NCBI GenBank assembly: GCA_021825925.1
Contig: JAKAFP010000001.1
Location: 124,001-188,000 of the forward strand
Reading direction: 5' to 3'
DNA from: Chloroflexota bacterium
GTDB lineage: Bacteria; Chloroflexota; Anaerolineae; Anaerolineales; Anaerolineaceae
DNA: 64,000 nt
Shown here: one piece after another, positions 1 to 8,692 of the stretch
Position numbering within the stretch: the first letter of the stretch is position 1
Layout: each line of letters starts with the position of its first letter
Made by a program: the position numbers and the translations under genes
The notes under the pieces: generated by a model
Seen by the model: the letters and a program-made list of their open reading frames with translations, nothing else
Told to the model about the DNA's origin: nothing
Database searches by the model: none

Positions 1-1
1 A

Positions 2-433
2 GTGCATGAGTTTGACCTTGGAGAAATCACAAAAAGTGTAAAGCGGATCGTTGGCGATGAAGATACCACGAACTTCAGCGGGACCGATTTCTTCAGCCAG
101 GTTCAAGTTCCTTCGATTACTACGCCATCTGCAGTCGCGCTTTCAAGTTCAGTGCCGGCCAACTCTGCCACCGGTGTGAGCAAGACATCATCCTTTACCT
201 TGACATTCAACAATGCCATGGCAGCGGGTGTGATCAACCACGTCGCTCTGTTGGATGCATCAAACACTCTGGTGAGCGTCACCTGCACATTGGATTCCAC
301 CAAGAAGATCGTCACAGTGGCCCACGGTTCATTGACCGGATCTGCGGCACATACTCTTGTGATCGCTGGCGCCACAGATATCTATGGTCAGGTGTTGGCT
401 AATACCTTGGTCAAGTTCACCACGGCGGCCTAA
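2..433 (+). CDS. Phage tail tube protein, C-terminal part with Ig-like domain (partial)
   Basis: The reading frame is open up to the left window edge, so the N-terminus lies outside. About 143 residues are visible. From about residue 42 the sequence reads as a bacterial Ig-like (Big_5/SbsA type) beta-sandwich, with alternating Ser/Thr/Val strands and a PANSATGV-type turn. Siphovirus tail tube proteins often carry such a C-terminal Ig domain exposed on the tail surface, and the next genes are tail chaperone and tape measure, the standard position for the tube gene. The tail tube identity is therefore inferred from gene order, while the Ig-like domain is seen in the sequence. The GTG at position 2 is not claimed as a true start. 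Confidence 0.6.
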   Translation: MHEFDLGEITKSVKRIVGDEDTTNFSGTDFFSQVQVPSITTPSAVALSSSVPANSATGVSKTSSFTLTFNNAMAAGVINHVALLDASNTLVSVTCTLDSTKKIVTVAHGSLTGSAAHTLVIAGATDIYGQVLANTLVKFTTAA

Positions 434-434
434 T

Positions 435-746
435 ATGGGAGCCCCGATGGTCATCCACCTTTATGGTGACGATGGTGAAATTGAAAAAACCTCCACCCAG
501 ACTTTTGTGCCATGGAAGATGCTCAAAGCGGCAGCAAAGCTGGCATCAACCCTGAATGAAGAAAAGCCGACCGAAGAGGATGTTGACGGCATTACAAATC
601 TGGTGGTCTCTGTCTTCAAAGGAAAAGTCACAAAAGAGGAGTTGGAGGAGAGTGCAGATCTCGGTGAAATGATGGCAGTCATGCGTCAAATCGTGGCTAC
701 ATCTAAAGGGATCAATCCAAACCCTACACCACCTCCGGAGAAGTAG
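435..746 (+). CDS. Tail assembly chaperone, short form (gpG-like)
   Basis: A 103-residue acidic helical protein sits between tail tube and tape measure, where siphoviruses encode the chaperone that coats the tape measure during tail assembly. The start is placed at ATG 435, directly after the tube stop; an ATG further upstream in the same frame would overlap the tube gene by about 50 bases and gives an unlikely N-terminus. The C-terminus is a proline-rich tail (NPNPTPPPEK), a usual context for the gpG/gpGT switch, and it carries the slippery heptamer described separately. Family assignment rests on position, size and the frameshift arrangement, not on a recognised motif. Confidence 0.7.
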   Translation: MGAPMVIHLYGDDGEIEKTSTQTFVPWKMLKAAAKLASTLNEEKPTEEDVDGITNLVVSVFKGKVTKEELEESADLGEMMAVMRQIVATSKGINPNPTPPPEK

Positions 747-949
747 CAATTCCGGAGGAAAAGGAAGACGAGAGCCTTCTCGACATCCTCATTGATTTGG
801 AGATCTTTTTTGTAAAAAGTTTTAATTGGTCGCTTAAGGATATTGATGAAACAGATGTTGAAAGCATGATCGATTTCATTAACCGTTATGCCAATCAAGG
901 TGATCCAAAACCTAAAAGGGCATTTTGCGACCAGGTTGATTTTTTGTAA
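435..949 (+). CDS. Tail assembly chaperone, long -1 frameshift fusion (gpGT-like)
   Basis: If ribosomes slip back one base at 719-725, translation continues past the TAG at 744 in the -1 frame to TAA 947-949, giving about 171 residues. The -1 frame is open from 707 to 946 and has no ATG near its beginning, so it is unlikely to be a separate gene. The added part reads EEKEDESLLDILIDLEIFF then WSLKDIDETDVESMIDFINR, which resembles the T domain of tail chaperones in phages of Gram-positive bacteria (Trp, then IDETD, then an FI-N-RY end). In lambda-like phages the T part recruits the tail tube protein. The frameshift is inferred from sequence, not shown. Confidence 0.75.
719..725 (+). promoter_or_regulatory. 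Slippery heptamer AAACCCT for -1 frameshifting
   Basis: In the zero frame the codons are AAC (720-722) and CCT (723-725), preceded by A719. This is a canonical X XXY YYZ heptamer, and after a -1 slip both tRNAs re-pair with AAA and CCC. The site is seven codons upstream of the zero-frame TAG, and the -1 frame is open across it. No strong downstream stem-loop was identified by eye. Confidence 0.7.
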
Positions 950-1001
950 TGACAATTTTGGGGCGGGATAAAAACCGCCCCACTGAGCATGGAGTTGGAG
1001 T

Positions 1002-3332
1002 ATGTCTGATAACAACCTATCTGGAAAAGTAGGTCTGGATGTCACCGACTATAAAGCCGGTGTATCTGAGCTTAATCGTCAGATCCGGGTAATCGAATCA
1101 GGCTTTCGTGCCTCTGCTGCTGCCATGGGTGAGTGGGATAAAAACGCCAATGGTCTTGAGCTTCGGACCAAAGCACTCACATCTCAGATAGATCTTCAAA
1201 AACAGAAAATTGCAGCACTGACCACTGAATATCAGAAAGTGGTTGCTGAAAAAGGTGCTGATAGCAGGGCAGCCGAGGAGCTGCAAATCAAGCTCAATAA
1301 GCAAAATGAAACCCTCGGAAAAATGACGGTTGAGCTTGAACAGACAAAAACTGCCTTGGATGAGATGGGTAATGAATCAAAAGACACAGGCAGTAAGGTG
1401 CAGGACCTTGGCGACAAACAAGAACAGATGGCAAAGAAATCAGAATCCTTTAAGTCAGCATTGGGGGGAATGGTTGGAGGGTTGAAAGCTGCCCTGGTAG
1501 CTGCAGCTGCAGTTGCAATAGCGGTTGTTGGTATAGCTGCCGGCATGGCGAAGATGGTGATGAGTTCTGCAAGCGCAGCAGACAACCTGGCGGAGATGTC
1601 GGCAAAGACTGGTATCTCTGTTCAAAGACTCCAAGAATTAAGTTACATCGGAAAACAAACCGGCACTGATCTGGACACAGTTGCCGGCGCGAATGCCAAA
1701 TTGATCAGGTCGATGGATGCGGCTGCAAGTGGAACCGGCGCTCAAGCTGAAGCTTTTAGGAAATTAAGGGTAGATGCCACAGACGGAAACGGTGCTCTTC
1801 GAGACAGCAAGGTTGTTTTTCAAGAAGTGCTTGCCAAGCTCAAAGATCTGCCGAACGAGACTGAGCGCGACGCCATGGCTATGGCGTTGTTTGGAAAAAG
1901 CGCACAGGAACTTAACCCGCTGATAAAAACAAGTGCAGATGAAATAACCAGAATGACCAATGAAGCGCATTCAATGGGTGCCGTGATGTCTGACCAGGCA
2001 GTAGCCGGGTTGGCAGGCTTAAACGACATGCTGGATGGTCTTAAAGAAGGTCTTAAAGGGACCCTAGGAGAAATTTCAGCTGCATTCTTGCCCGGGTTCC
2101 AATCTATGGCGGGTACATTAACAGGTTATCTAAAGGACCTGGTGGGGATAGTTAAGGGATCAAACGATGATCTAAACCAAATCGGACTGGGTAAAAGCGT
2201 TTTCGATGTTGCCAATGTAGAGCGAACCGAAACGGGTCTTAAGGGGATGGCCAGCGGTATTGGTGGATTGCTTGGAAAAATCGTCACCGATATTACAAGC
2301 AAATTACCCGAAATGCTGCAGGGTGGTCTTGGAATTGTCCAGGGTGTTATGGATGCTGTAATCAACAGTTTGCCTACCATGCTGCCGGCAGTGATCACCA
2401 TGATTCAAACCCTAATGGGTTTTATTGTTCAAAACATCCCCATATTAATTGATGCAGGGGTGCAGATCCTTTTAATGCTCGTGACAAGTTTGATAAGCAT
2501 GCTGCCTATGCTGCTCACTGCCGCTATTGAGATTATCGTTCAGTTGGCCAATGGTTTATCAGCCGCGCTGCCCACTTTGATCCCGGCGGTCGTGGGGATC
2601 ATCATGCAGCTGGTGTTGACCCTGGTGCAGAACATCCCGATGCTGATTACTGCAGCACTTCAATTGATCATAGCATTAGCTCAAGGCTTGATCGCTGCTT
2701 TACCTGTATTAATGGATATGCTTCCGACCATCATGATCGAACTGGTGAACGGTCTTTTGATGAGTCTACCCCAATTGATTGTCGCAGCAATTCAGATCAT
2801 CCTAACTCTTGGCCTTGGAATTATCGAAAATATTCCAAAGCTGCTGGCTATGATGCCTCAGGTGATAGATGCACTGGTAAAGGAATTTAAAAGCGATACG
2901 TTCAAGGTGAAGATCAAATCCATGGGTGAAGATATTGTTCATGGTATCAGTGAAGGCTTTACCAAGGCTTGGGAAAATTTCAAAGCCAATTTCATGGCGA
3001 ACTGGAATGAACTAGTGGATAAGGTTAAGGATCTGCTTGGGATTCACTCACCCAGTACTGTATTTGCCGAAATTGGCGTCAATATGGCACTTGGATTGAG
3101 CGGAGGGTTTGCTCGTCAGATGGCTGGTGTAAGAAACCAAATTGAAGATGCTGTGAATGGTTTTGCCAATAGTGGGAGCATCAATGCCAATTTAAATTCT
3201 GCACAAAATACTGCTAATCAGACAACAGCAGTTGATAAAAACGGAAAGATCTACCAGGTGTATTTTGAGACATATAACGAATCAGGACTTACCAGATTCT
3301 TGAGACAGACGGAGATGTTATATGGCTCGTGA
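1002..3332 (+). CDS. Phage tail tape measure protein
   Basis: At 776 residues this is the largest tail gene. Residues 15-150 are charged and helical (coiled-coil-like), residues about 153-187 form a hydrophobic Ala/Val/Gly segment, and about 430-640 contain repeated hydrophobic helices with recurring NIP, ALP and LLTAAIQII-type phrases. The C-terminal phrase LLGIHSPSTVFAEIG is typical of tape measure proteins of Gram-positive siphoviruses. The protein sets tail length and is thought to pass into the host membrane during DNA delivery, which fits the hydrophobic repeats. The gene follows the chaperone with an SD-like GGAG before ATG 1002 and overlaps the next gene by 11 bases. Confidence 0.93.
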   Translation: MSDNNLSGKVGLDVTDYKAGVSELNRQIRVIESGFRASAAAMGEWDKNANGLELRTKALTSQIDLQKQKIAALTTEYQKVVAEKGADSRAAEELQIKLNKQNETLGKMTVELEQTKTALDEMGNESKDTGSKVQDLGDKQEQMAKKSESFKSALGGMVGGLKAALVAAAAVAIAVVGIAAGMAKMVMSSASAADNLAEMSAKTGISVQRLQELSYIGKQTGTDLDTVAGANAKLIRSMDAAASGTGAQAEAFRKLRVDATDGNGALRDSKVVFQEVLAKLKDLPNETERDAMAMALFGKSAQELNPLIKTSADEITRMTNEAHSMGAVMSDQAVAGLAGLNDMLDGLKEGLKGTLGEISAAFLPGFQSMAGTLTGYLKDLVGIVKGSNDDLNQIGLGKSVFDVANVERTETGLKGMASGIGGLLGKIVTDITSKLPEMLQGGLGIVQGVMDAVINSLPTMLPAVITMIQTLMGFIVQNIPILIDAGVQILLMLVTSLISMLPMLLTAAIEIIVQLANGLSAALPTLIPAVVGIIMQLVLTLVQNIPMLITAALQLIIALAQGLIAALPVLMDMLPTIMIELVNGLLMSLPQLIVAAIQIILTLGLGIIENIPKLLAMMPQVIDALVKEFKSDTFKVKIKSMGEDIVHGISEGFTKAWENFKANFMANWNELVDKVKDLLGIHSPSTVFAEIGVNMALGLSGGFARQMAGVRNQIEDAVNGFANSGSINANLNSAQNTANQTTAVDKNGKIYQVYFETYNESGLTRFLRQTEMLYGS

Positions 3333-4179
3333 GCAAATTATCTGGGTGGATGCTGATGGTGGAGAGCTCAATCTTAATGATTGGATACATTATTTTTGTT
3401 TGCGAAATCAGAAAGGAATTTGGGGACCACCATTTACTTTACAAAGCACTAAAACACCACTATCTGAGGGCAGCCAATTCCGGGGTGTGATTATTGGTGA
3501 GCGCGGAGTGGATCTTTCACAAAAAATAAAAGGAAGTTCGAGAACAGAATTGGTTTCACTTTTAAGAGACCTTTCACAACGTATGGATCCGCAAAAAGGT
3601 GAAGGGAAGTTGAAATTTGTTAATGACGGCGAAACCAGAATTTTGTATTGCCGGCCGGAGGGATTAAAAGAAGTTGTTGATAAGGAGACAGTCGCTGAAA
3701 CTATACTCTCCTTCACTGCTAATGATCCGTTTTTGCATGATGATGTACCTATATCAGAGATCTTTGAAACGGCTGGTGTAGCGGGAACATTTTTTTCAAC
3801 TTCTTTTTTCCCGATGCATTTAACACGATCGATCGTATATTCCATTCAGGTGATCAACAATCCCGGGAATGCTGATACTTATCCAGTATGGACGATATCG
3901 GGACCAGGCATTTCAATTCAGTTAACAAATATCAGAACAGGAAAAGTTATCTCTTTAGGTTCATTGGAGCTTTTCACAGGTCAAGAGTTGGTTATTGATA
4001 CTCGAATCAGGAAGAAAACAATTACATTAGACGGGGTAAATGCATTCAATTATCTAGCTGATCAATCGTCTTTGTGGCCACTCTTGCCAGGTGACAACTC
4101 TATTCAAATAGAAATGAGTGGAGCAGCAGCTGAATCAAGCGTTGAATTACTTTATACTCCGAGGTATGACTCAAAATGA
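3322..4179 (+). CDS. Distal tail protein (Dit, Sipho_tail family)
   Basis: This 285-residue protein directly follows the tape measure gene, the standard place for the Dit hub that joins the tail tube to the tip. The N-terminal half (about residues 1-140) has the Sipho_tail pattern, with short strands around an RGVIIGERGVDL segment and the conserved phrase LSFTANDPFLHDD where the N-terminal ring domain ends. The C-terminal half looks like a galectin-like or carbohydrate-binding beta domain (WTISGPG, LDGVNAFNYL, WPLLPGDNSIQI), as in other Dit proteins. It starts inside the tape measure gene and its stop overlaps the next ATG (ATGA), indicating translational coupling. Confidence 0.85.
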   Translation: MAREQIIWVDADGGELNLNDWIHYFCLRNQKGIWGPPFTLQSTKTPLSEGSQFRGVIIGERGVDLSQKIKGSSRTELVSLLRDLSQRMDPQKGEGKLKFVNDGETRILYCRPEGLKEVVDKETVAETILSFTANDPFLHDDVPISEIFETAGVAGTFFSTSFFPMHLTRSIVYSIQVINNPGNADTYPVWTISGPGISIQLTNIRTGKVISLGSLELFTGQELVIDTRIRKKTITLDGVNAFNYLADQSSLWPLLPGDNSIQIEMSGAAAESSVELLYTPRYDSK

Positions 4180-5276
4180 GCTTATATGAAGTTTTTATTC
4201 GAGATGGATATGGTAACAGGGTTAGTCAACTTGAGAATTATTCAAGTCTTACTTTCGTGCGTAGGTTTAATGCCGTAGGAACATGGTCGCTAAACTCAAC
4301 TCCGGATTCACTGTCAATGCTGACAAAAAGTGGTGGTATTGAGGTATATCGAAATGGCAAACCTCATTTTAGTGGAAAAGTTAGAAGATTTCACAATGAG
4401 AGCGGGTTGGCCATGACAGCAAGCGGTAAAGATGACTTAATGGTTGTTGAGAATCAATTAGCATATCCGGTTCCTGGGGGTGCACCATTTTCGACTGACT
4501 ATGATGTGAGGACAGGAATTGCTGAATCGATAATTAAGCAATTCATTGATATAAATATTGGTCCTTCAGCGTTGCCTGATCGGAGAATACCAGGCTTTAC
4601 TATTGAAATAGATTATGGTCGGGGCTTGGTAGTTACTGGCCGAGCACGATTTGATGGATTACTTGAACTTATCAGCTCGTTAGCAATAAAGGGGGAGATA
4701 GGGTTTAGGGTTAGAAACCTAATCTTTGAGACTTACATTCCTGAAGATAAAACTGGAACAATTGTTTTTTCTGAAGCTTTAGGGACGCTTGGTGATTACA
4801 CCTCAGATATAGAAGCTGGAAAGGCTAATTATATTATCTGTGGTGGCAGCGGTGAAGGATCAGCGCGAACTTTTGTAGAGGGTAGTAATGCAGAAGCAGT
4901 TCTTGAATGGGGAAGATCAGAGTCGTTTTTAGATAAAGGAAACACATCATCTGCGACAGAGCTTAATTCATCAATTTCAGAAGAATTAACAAAACAAAAA
5001 GAAAAAATCTCCATCACTTTTACCCCGTTAGGGACTGAAAATATGCGCCCTGTAGATGATTTTGATGTTGGGGATTTAGTTACATATATTGAAAACGGTG
5101 TAACAACCTTTCACCAGGTTCGAGAAATGAAAACTGTTTTATCAGCGAACGATGGAGAAGATATCACATTGGCAATTGGAACAGATGGCGCATCAAGTGA
5201 TCTTAGTACATATTCAAAGATTTACTCGCGGGTTAGGGGAGTTGATCAACGATTGAACGCACAGGAGCGGAGGTAG
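4176..5276 (+). CDS. Tail hub protein, ReqiPepy6 Gp37-like (Tal position)
   Basis: A 366-residue protein whose N-terminus (YEVFIRDGYGNRVSQLENYSSL, then FNAVGTWSL) matches the pattern of siphovirus Gp37-like baseplate hub proteins. The next phrases, GGIEVYRNGKPHFSGKVRR and MTASGKDDL, are typical of tail-associated hub domains that resemble the T4 gp27 fold. It follows the distal tail gene with a 4-base overlap and is followed after 2 bases by a fibre-like gene, so it occupies the Tal position at the tail tip. No peptidase or lysozyme motif was seen, so a cell-wall-cutting role is not claimed. Confidence 0.78.
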   Translation: MSLYEVFIRDGYGNRVSQLENYSSLTFVRRFNAVGTWSLNSTPDSLSMLTKSGGIEVYRNGKPHFSGKVRRFHNESGLAMTASGKDDLMVVENQLAYPVPGGAPFSTDYDVRTGIAESIIKQFIDINIGPSALPDRRIPGFTIEIDYGRGLVVTGRARFDGLLELISSLAIKGEIGFRVRNLIFETYIPEDKTGTIVFSEALGTLGDYTSDIEAGKANYIICGGSGEGSARTFVEGSNAEAVLEWGRSESFLDKGNTSSATELNSSISEELTKQKEKISITFTPLGTENMRPVDDFDVGDLVTYIENGVTTFHQVREMKTVLSANDGEDITLAIGTDGASSDLSTYSKIYSRVRGVDQRLNAQERR

Positions 5277-5278
5277 AA

Positions 5279-6661
5279 ATGACAAGATATTATTTCCCAT
5301 TTGATTCAGGACCTGGTGCGTCTGTTATGACTGCGCAGTGGTCAAAGATGGCGAGACTCTGGAAGCCTGATGGTGTGATTTTTGGATACGCCAATGAATA
5401 TCAGGTTTATGCTGATAGCAGTGGAAAACAGGTAAAAGTAAAAACAGGAGCTGTTTGGATTAAGGGAGGATATGCCTACGACACTTCTGAAAACACTATT
5501 GCGATGGCTTCGAACTCTTCAGGAACCCCACGTATTGATGTGATCGCAGCTGAGATTGATTGGGTCAACAACACCATGGGAGTTGTGTCCATCACAGGAA
5601 CCCCCGGAGTAACCCCTGTTGCTCCAACGCTCACAAAAACAGATGGTACCAAATGGCAGTTGAAACTTGCTGAGGTTTATATTGCAAATGGATACACCAC
5701 AGTTGCTGCAACTGATGTTACTGACTATCGCACGTACACGCAGCGTGGTCAGATCAATGTACTTGGGTTTCAACCTGCAAGTTTAAATGGTGGAGATTAC
5801 TCGACAAACAATAGTGGTGCGGGTGGTCTTAACTGGAAGCAGAACGCGTTAGGTAAAGCAGAGTTTCTCGAGACAGTTAATTTGTACAAGATGCCTGATA
5901 GATATTCTGGTGGAGGATTCAAAGCAAAGGTTCTTCTTCATCCAATTCCGTACACGTTAGATAGCTGTGATGTGGCGTGGACTGCAAATGCAAATGTTAC
6001 TCAGGCTCAAGAGTCAACGGCAGGTTTGTTCAAAGAAGGTGTAGCCGCTCAAAAGTTTACAATTGCAGCAGCATTCACAACAGGAATTGCAGCTTATAAA
6101 GCGATTACCAGCATTGATCTGAGTAAGCAGAAGTATGTTTATTGCTGGATTAAGTCTGATGTTCAAACTACGTTGGGGCAGCTCCAGTTGGTTATTGACG
6201 ATACTGCCGCTTGTGTAAGTCCTGTAAAAGCTTGGGATATACCGGCTTTGTCTGCTGGAGTAAATACATTAGTTGAAATTGCGTGTGGTGATATGTCAGG
6301 GTGTGGAGCAATCATATCGGTTGGTCTGAAGGTTGTTACCGACATTGGAGCGCAGGTTGTTACTCTTGATTATGTCTGCATGACTGGCCAGGTTATCATC
6401 GGTATGGACGCTGTTGTTCTTACAACTGGCTCAAACTTCAACACCGCAGCGTTTGGAAGTCCGCAGTATTCAGTTTTGACCACCATGCGGTATATGACTC
6501 CAATTGAAGTTGAAATTGCAACTGCTGTTGTGGCTGGTGGTACTCCTGCACCAGGAAATTTTGCAAAGTTCAGGTTCACCAGAAAGAATGATGCAACTGA
6601 TGGTCACCTTGCAGATGCAGCTATCATTTCGGCCTCTGTTTATTACTCTGAAGATTATTAA
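5279..6661 (+). CDS. Tail fibre / upper baseplate-like structural protein
   Basis: A 460-residue beta-rich protein. Residues 1-150 look like the N-terminal attachment domain found on many siphovirus baseplate and fibre proteins (WKPDGVIFGYANEYQVYAD, VKTGAVWIKGGYAYD, TPRIDVIAAEIDW, KLAEVYIANGYTTVAATDVTD). The C-terminal 300 residues are Gly/Ala/Thr/Val-rich strands resembling a jelly-roll carbohydrate-binding domain (SIDLSKQKYVYCWIKSD). It most likely forms part of the host-recognition apparatus. The gene starts 2 bases after the hub gene stop and is followed by a glycine-rich adhesin. Exact structural role is inferred from order. Confidence 0.65.
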   Translation: MTRYYFPFDSGPGASVMTAQWSKMARLWKPDGVIFGYANEYQVYADSSGKQVKVKTGAVWIKGGYAYDTSENTIAMASNSSGTPRIDVIAAEIDWVNNTMGVVSITGTPGVTPVAPTLTKTDGTKWQLKLAEVYIANGYTTVAATDVTDYRTYTQRGQINVLGFQPASLNGGDYSTNNSGAGGLNWKQNALGKAEFLETVNLYKMPDRYSGGGFKAKVLLHPIPYTLDSCDVAWTANANVTQAQESTAGLFKEGVAAQKFTIAAAFTTGIAAYKAITSIDLSKQKYVYCWIKSDVQTTLGQLQLVIDDTAACVSPVKAWDIPALSAGVNTLVEIACGDMSGCGAIISVGLKVVTDIGAQVVTLDYVCMTGQVIIGMDAVVLTTGSNFNTAAFGSPQYSVLTTMRYMTPIEVEIATAVVAGGTPAPGNFAKFRFTRKNDATDGHLADAAIISASVYYSEDY

Positions 6662-6693
6662 TTTTTTGTTTCATATTGTTATGAAAGGTCAAT

Positions 6694-7422
6694 ATGGGAT
6701 TAGTTGATGTTCTTGTCGTTGGTGGCGGTGGTGGTGGTGGAACAAATTATGGTGGTGGTGGCGGCGGTGGTGGAGTTTTATATCATCCATCAAGGTTGTT
6801 ATCTAATGGCTCGTATTCAGTTGTTGTTGGCGGCGGTGGTTCGTATGGCTCAGGTTCAAATAGCTCGTTTGGCGCTACTCTTATTGCCTACGGTGGAGGT
6901 TATGGTGGAGGGAACCCCGGAGGAAGTGGAGGTAGCGGAGGTGGAGGCAGTGGGCAAGTCAGTAGCAACCCAGGGGGAAGTGCAACGCAAACAAGTATGG
7001 ATGGCGCTACCGGTTATGGTAATAACGGCGCAACAGGAAGTTTAGCTTCCTATGGTGGCGGAGGCGGTGGAGCTGGTGGCGCTCCTAGCGGTGCAACTGG
7101 TGGTAATGGGTTAACGCTTAATATATCTGGAACACCAGTAACTTATGGCGCGGGTGGTCATGGGTATTCAGTTTCTTCGGGGGCTTCTGGAGCGGCAAAC
7201 ACAGGTAGTGGTGGAGGTGGTGATACAGGTTCTGCACGAGGAAGTGGTGGCTCAGGAGTAGTAATTATTAGTTATCCGATTTCAACTGGCGTTGCAACTG
7301 GAGGAACAATTACATATTCAGGAGGATACGCCATTCACACATTTACAGCTAATGGAACTTTTTCTTATATTTCCATAGAACAGACATCGTCTATGTCCGA
7401 AATTGGTGAAGAAAGTATGTAG
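6694..7422 (+). CDS. Glycine-rich phage tail adhesin
   Basis: The 242-residue product is dominated by glycine tracts (GGGGGGG, YGGGGGGGG, GGSGGSGGGGSG) separated by short Tyr/Ser/Asn segments. It starts with VDVLVVGGGG and ends with a GGTITYSGGYAIHTFTANGTF-like strand pair, a pattern common in phage fibre tips and adhesins. Glycine-rich tips of this kind can fold as packed polyglycine II helices (known for T4-like gp38 adhesins) with variable loops that bind the host receptor. Here it sits between a fibre-like protein and the endolysin, fitting a receptor-binding role. A second overlapping frame is a low-complexity shadow. Confidence 0.7.
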   Translation: MGLVDVLVVGGGGGGGTNYGGGGGGGGVLYHPSRLLSNGSYSVVVGGGGSYGSGSNSSFGATLIAYGGGYGGGNPGGSGGSGGGGSGQVSSNPGGSATQTSMDGATGYGNNGATGSLASYGGGGGGAGGAPSGATGGNGLTLNISGTPVTYGAGGHGYSVSSGASGAANTGSGGGGDTGSARGSGGSGVVIISYPISTGVATGGTITYSGGYAIHTFTANGTFSYISIEQTSSMSEIGEESM

Positions 7423-7431
7423 GAGGATAAT

Positions 7432-8424
7432 ATGGGACTCAAATATAGCTCGTTTGCGGTAAAGGGTGTTGATGTCAGCCAGTTCAACGGCGTCATTAAT
7501 TGGACTAAGATCAAGGCCGATTTTTCTGGTATTCGTGTTGGCTATGGACACACGATTGATACCAGGTTCGTTGAAAACTGGATGAATTCAAAAGGCAAAG
7601 TCAACCGAATACCATATTGGTATATGGATTATTACTCAAGTCACATTCCGACATGGGCAGGGTTTGGGATGGAAGATGATTCCTTTGGATCAAAACAGGC
7701 TGATATCTGCCACGGCGCTTTGAAAGCTGATCCCGAAGGAGCGGTCTTCCTGGATATTGAGAACGGCAATCCAAAGTACGCTCCATCATTATCGTCTGTT
7801 ACGCAGAGAGCGTTGGCAATCGCTAAAGGTTTTCTGCAGCGCATGGATGACTTGAATGGCAAATTCAACGGCATCTATTGTTCGCTTGATCTGTTGAAAT
7901 GGTTCGATGATTGGTTCAAGGATCGTCCATTATGGGTGGCCTGGTATGACGAAGGACAATCCATAGCTAGTGTGATAAAGGCGGTCAGAGCGGCTGGTTG
8001 GCGCGGACCGGTGTGTATCTGGCAATATGCCTCTGATGGGGATATGGATGATGATGGTGTGGGGGACGGTGTGGCGATGGGAACAAAGGTCACGACCTTA
8101 GATCTGAATGCCTTGGTCATCACACCCAGCAAATATCGAGATCTATTTGGTAGTTGGATAGTTACCCAAAATTTGCCTGTTGAGCAGCCGGATGATGAAG
8201 CACCGGTTGTGGTGACGGAGCCTGCGAAAACAGGGACTTACAAAGTGAAATCCCTACCTTGGGTGAATGTGAGAGAAAAACCGGAAGTTGCGGCAAGAAA
8301 ACTCACCACCATTACAACCGGAACGGCAGTTGAAGTTAAGGAAATCATCCAAGGTTTTGGGAGCGACGCTGGTTGGGGTAAGGTCGAGGTTTATGTTGCT
8401 GTTGATTGCTTGAAAAAGGTGTAA
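7432..8424 (+). CDS. Endolysin: GH25 lysozyme with C-terminal SH3 domain
   Basis: Residues about 11-255 are a GH25 muramidase domain. It shows the N-terminal GVDVSQFNG strand (Asp14), the catalytic DxE pair in VFLDIENG (Asp108, Glu110), the LWVAWYDE strand (about 167-174) and the closing IWQYAS...LDLNAL segment. An acidic insert, DGDMDDDGVGDG, lies before the last strand. Residues about 268-330 form an SH3-like wall-binding domain (VNVREKP, WGKVEVYV). The enzyme cuts the beta-1,4 MurNAc-GlcNAc bond of peptidoglycan to release phage. It has no signal peptide, so it needs a holin, which is not visible next to it. AGGAGG lies 5 bases before ATG 7432. Confidence 0.93.
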   Translation: MGLKYSSFAVKGVDVSQFNGVINWTKIKADFSGIRVGYGHTIDTRFVENWMNSKGKVNRIPYWYMDYYSSHIPTWAGFGMEDDSFGSKQADICHGALKADPEGAVFLDIENGNPKYAPSLSSVTQRALAIAKGFLQRMDDLNGKFNGIYCSLDLLKWFDDWFKDRPLWVAWYDEGQSIASVIKAVRAAGWRGPVCIWQYASDGDMDDDGVGDGVAMGTKVTTLDLNALVITPSKYRDLFGSWIVTQNLPVEQPDDEAPVVVTEPAKTGTYKVKSLPWVNVREKPEVAARKLTTITTGTAVEVKEIIQGFGSDAGWGKVEVYVAVDCLKKV

Positions 8425-8426
8425 AG

Positions 8427-8690
8427 ATGGAAATCTTTCCAGAATTGAAAGTTGGTGAATGGCGATTTACTAAAGATTATTTGGCTATCTGGATCCATGT
8501 ACCAGATAAAACTCTTTCCGACAGATGGCTGCCTGGTCTTGTCAGACTTCCAATTTCACTAACTGGTAGCGATAAGCCTCCAGTATGTAAATGGAATGGT
8601 AATAAAGAGGCTCCAACTTTGTCGCCATCCATCATGGTGAACAGTGTTTGGCACTGCTTTCTTAGATCTGGAAAATTGGAAACTTGTTAA
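8427..8690 (+). CDS. DUF6527-like small phage protein
   Basis: An 87-residue protein starting at ATG 8427, two bases after the endolysin stop; an in-frame earlier start would overlap the endolysin. It shows the DUF6527 pattern: a basic/hydrophobic N-terminus, VCKWNGNKEAPTLSPSIMV in the middle and WHCFLRSGKLE at the end. Proteins of this family occur in phages and are of unknown function. Position after the endolysin and before a terminator makes it the last gene of the late operon. No membrane segment is visible, so it is not a holin. Confidence 0.7.
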   Translation: MEIFPELKVGEWRFTKDYLAIWIHVPDKTLSDRWLPGLVRLPISLTGSDKPPVCKWNGNKEAPTLSPSIMVNSVWHCFLRSGKLETC

Positions 8691-8692
8691 AA

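Noticed and set aside
384..434. Upstream ATG extending the tail chaperone
   Set aside because: It overlaps the tail tube gene by 50 bases and gives a Trp/Arg/Pro-rich start unlike chaperones; ATG 435 follows the stop directly.
6704..7045. Second reading frame in the glycine-rich adhesin
   Set aside because: Low-complexity Val/Ala/Glu product caused by GGT/GGC repeats; the Gly-rich frame has the right start and end.
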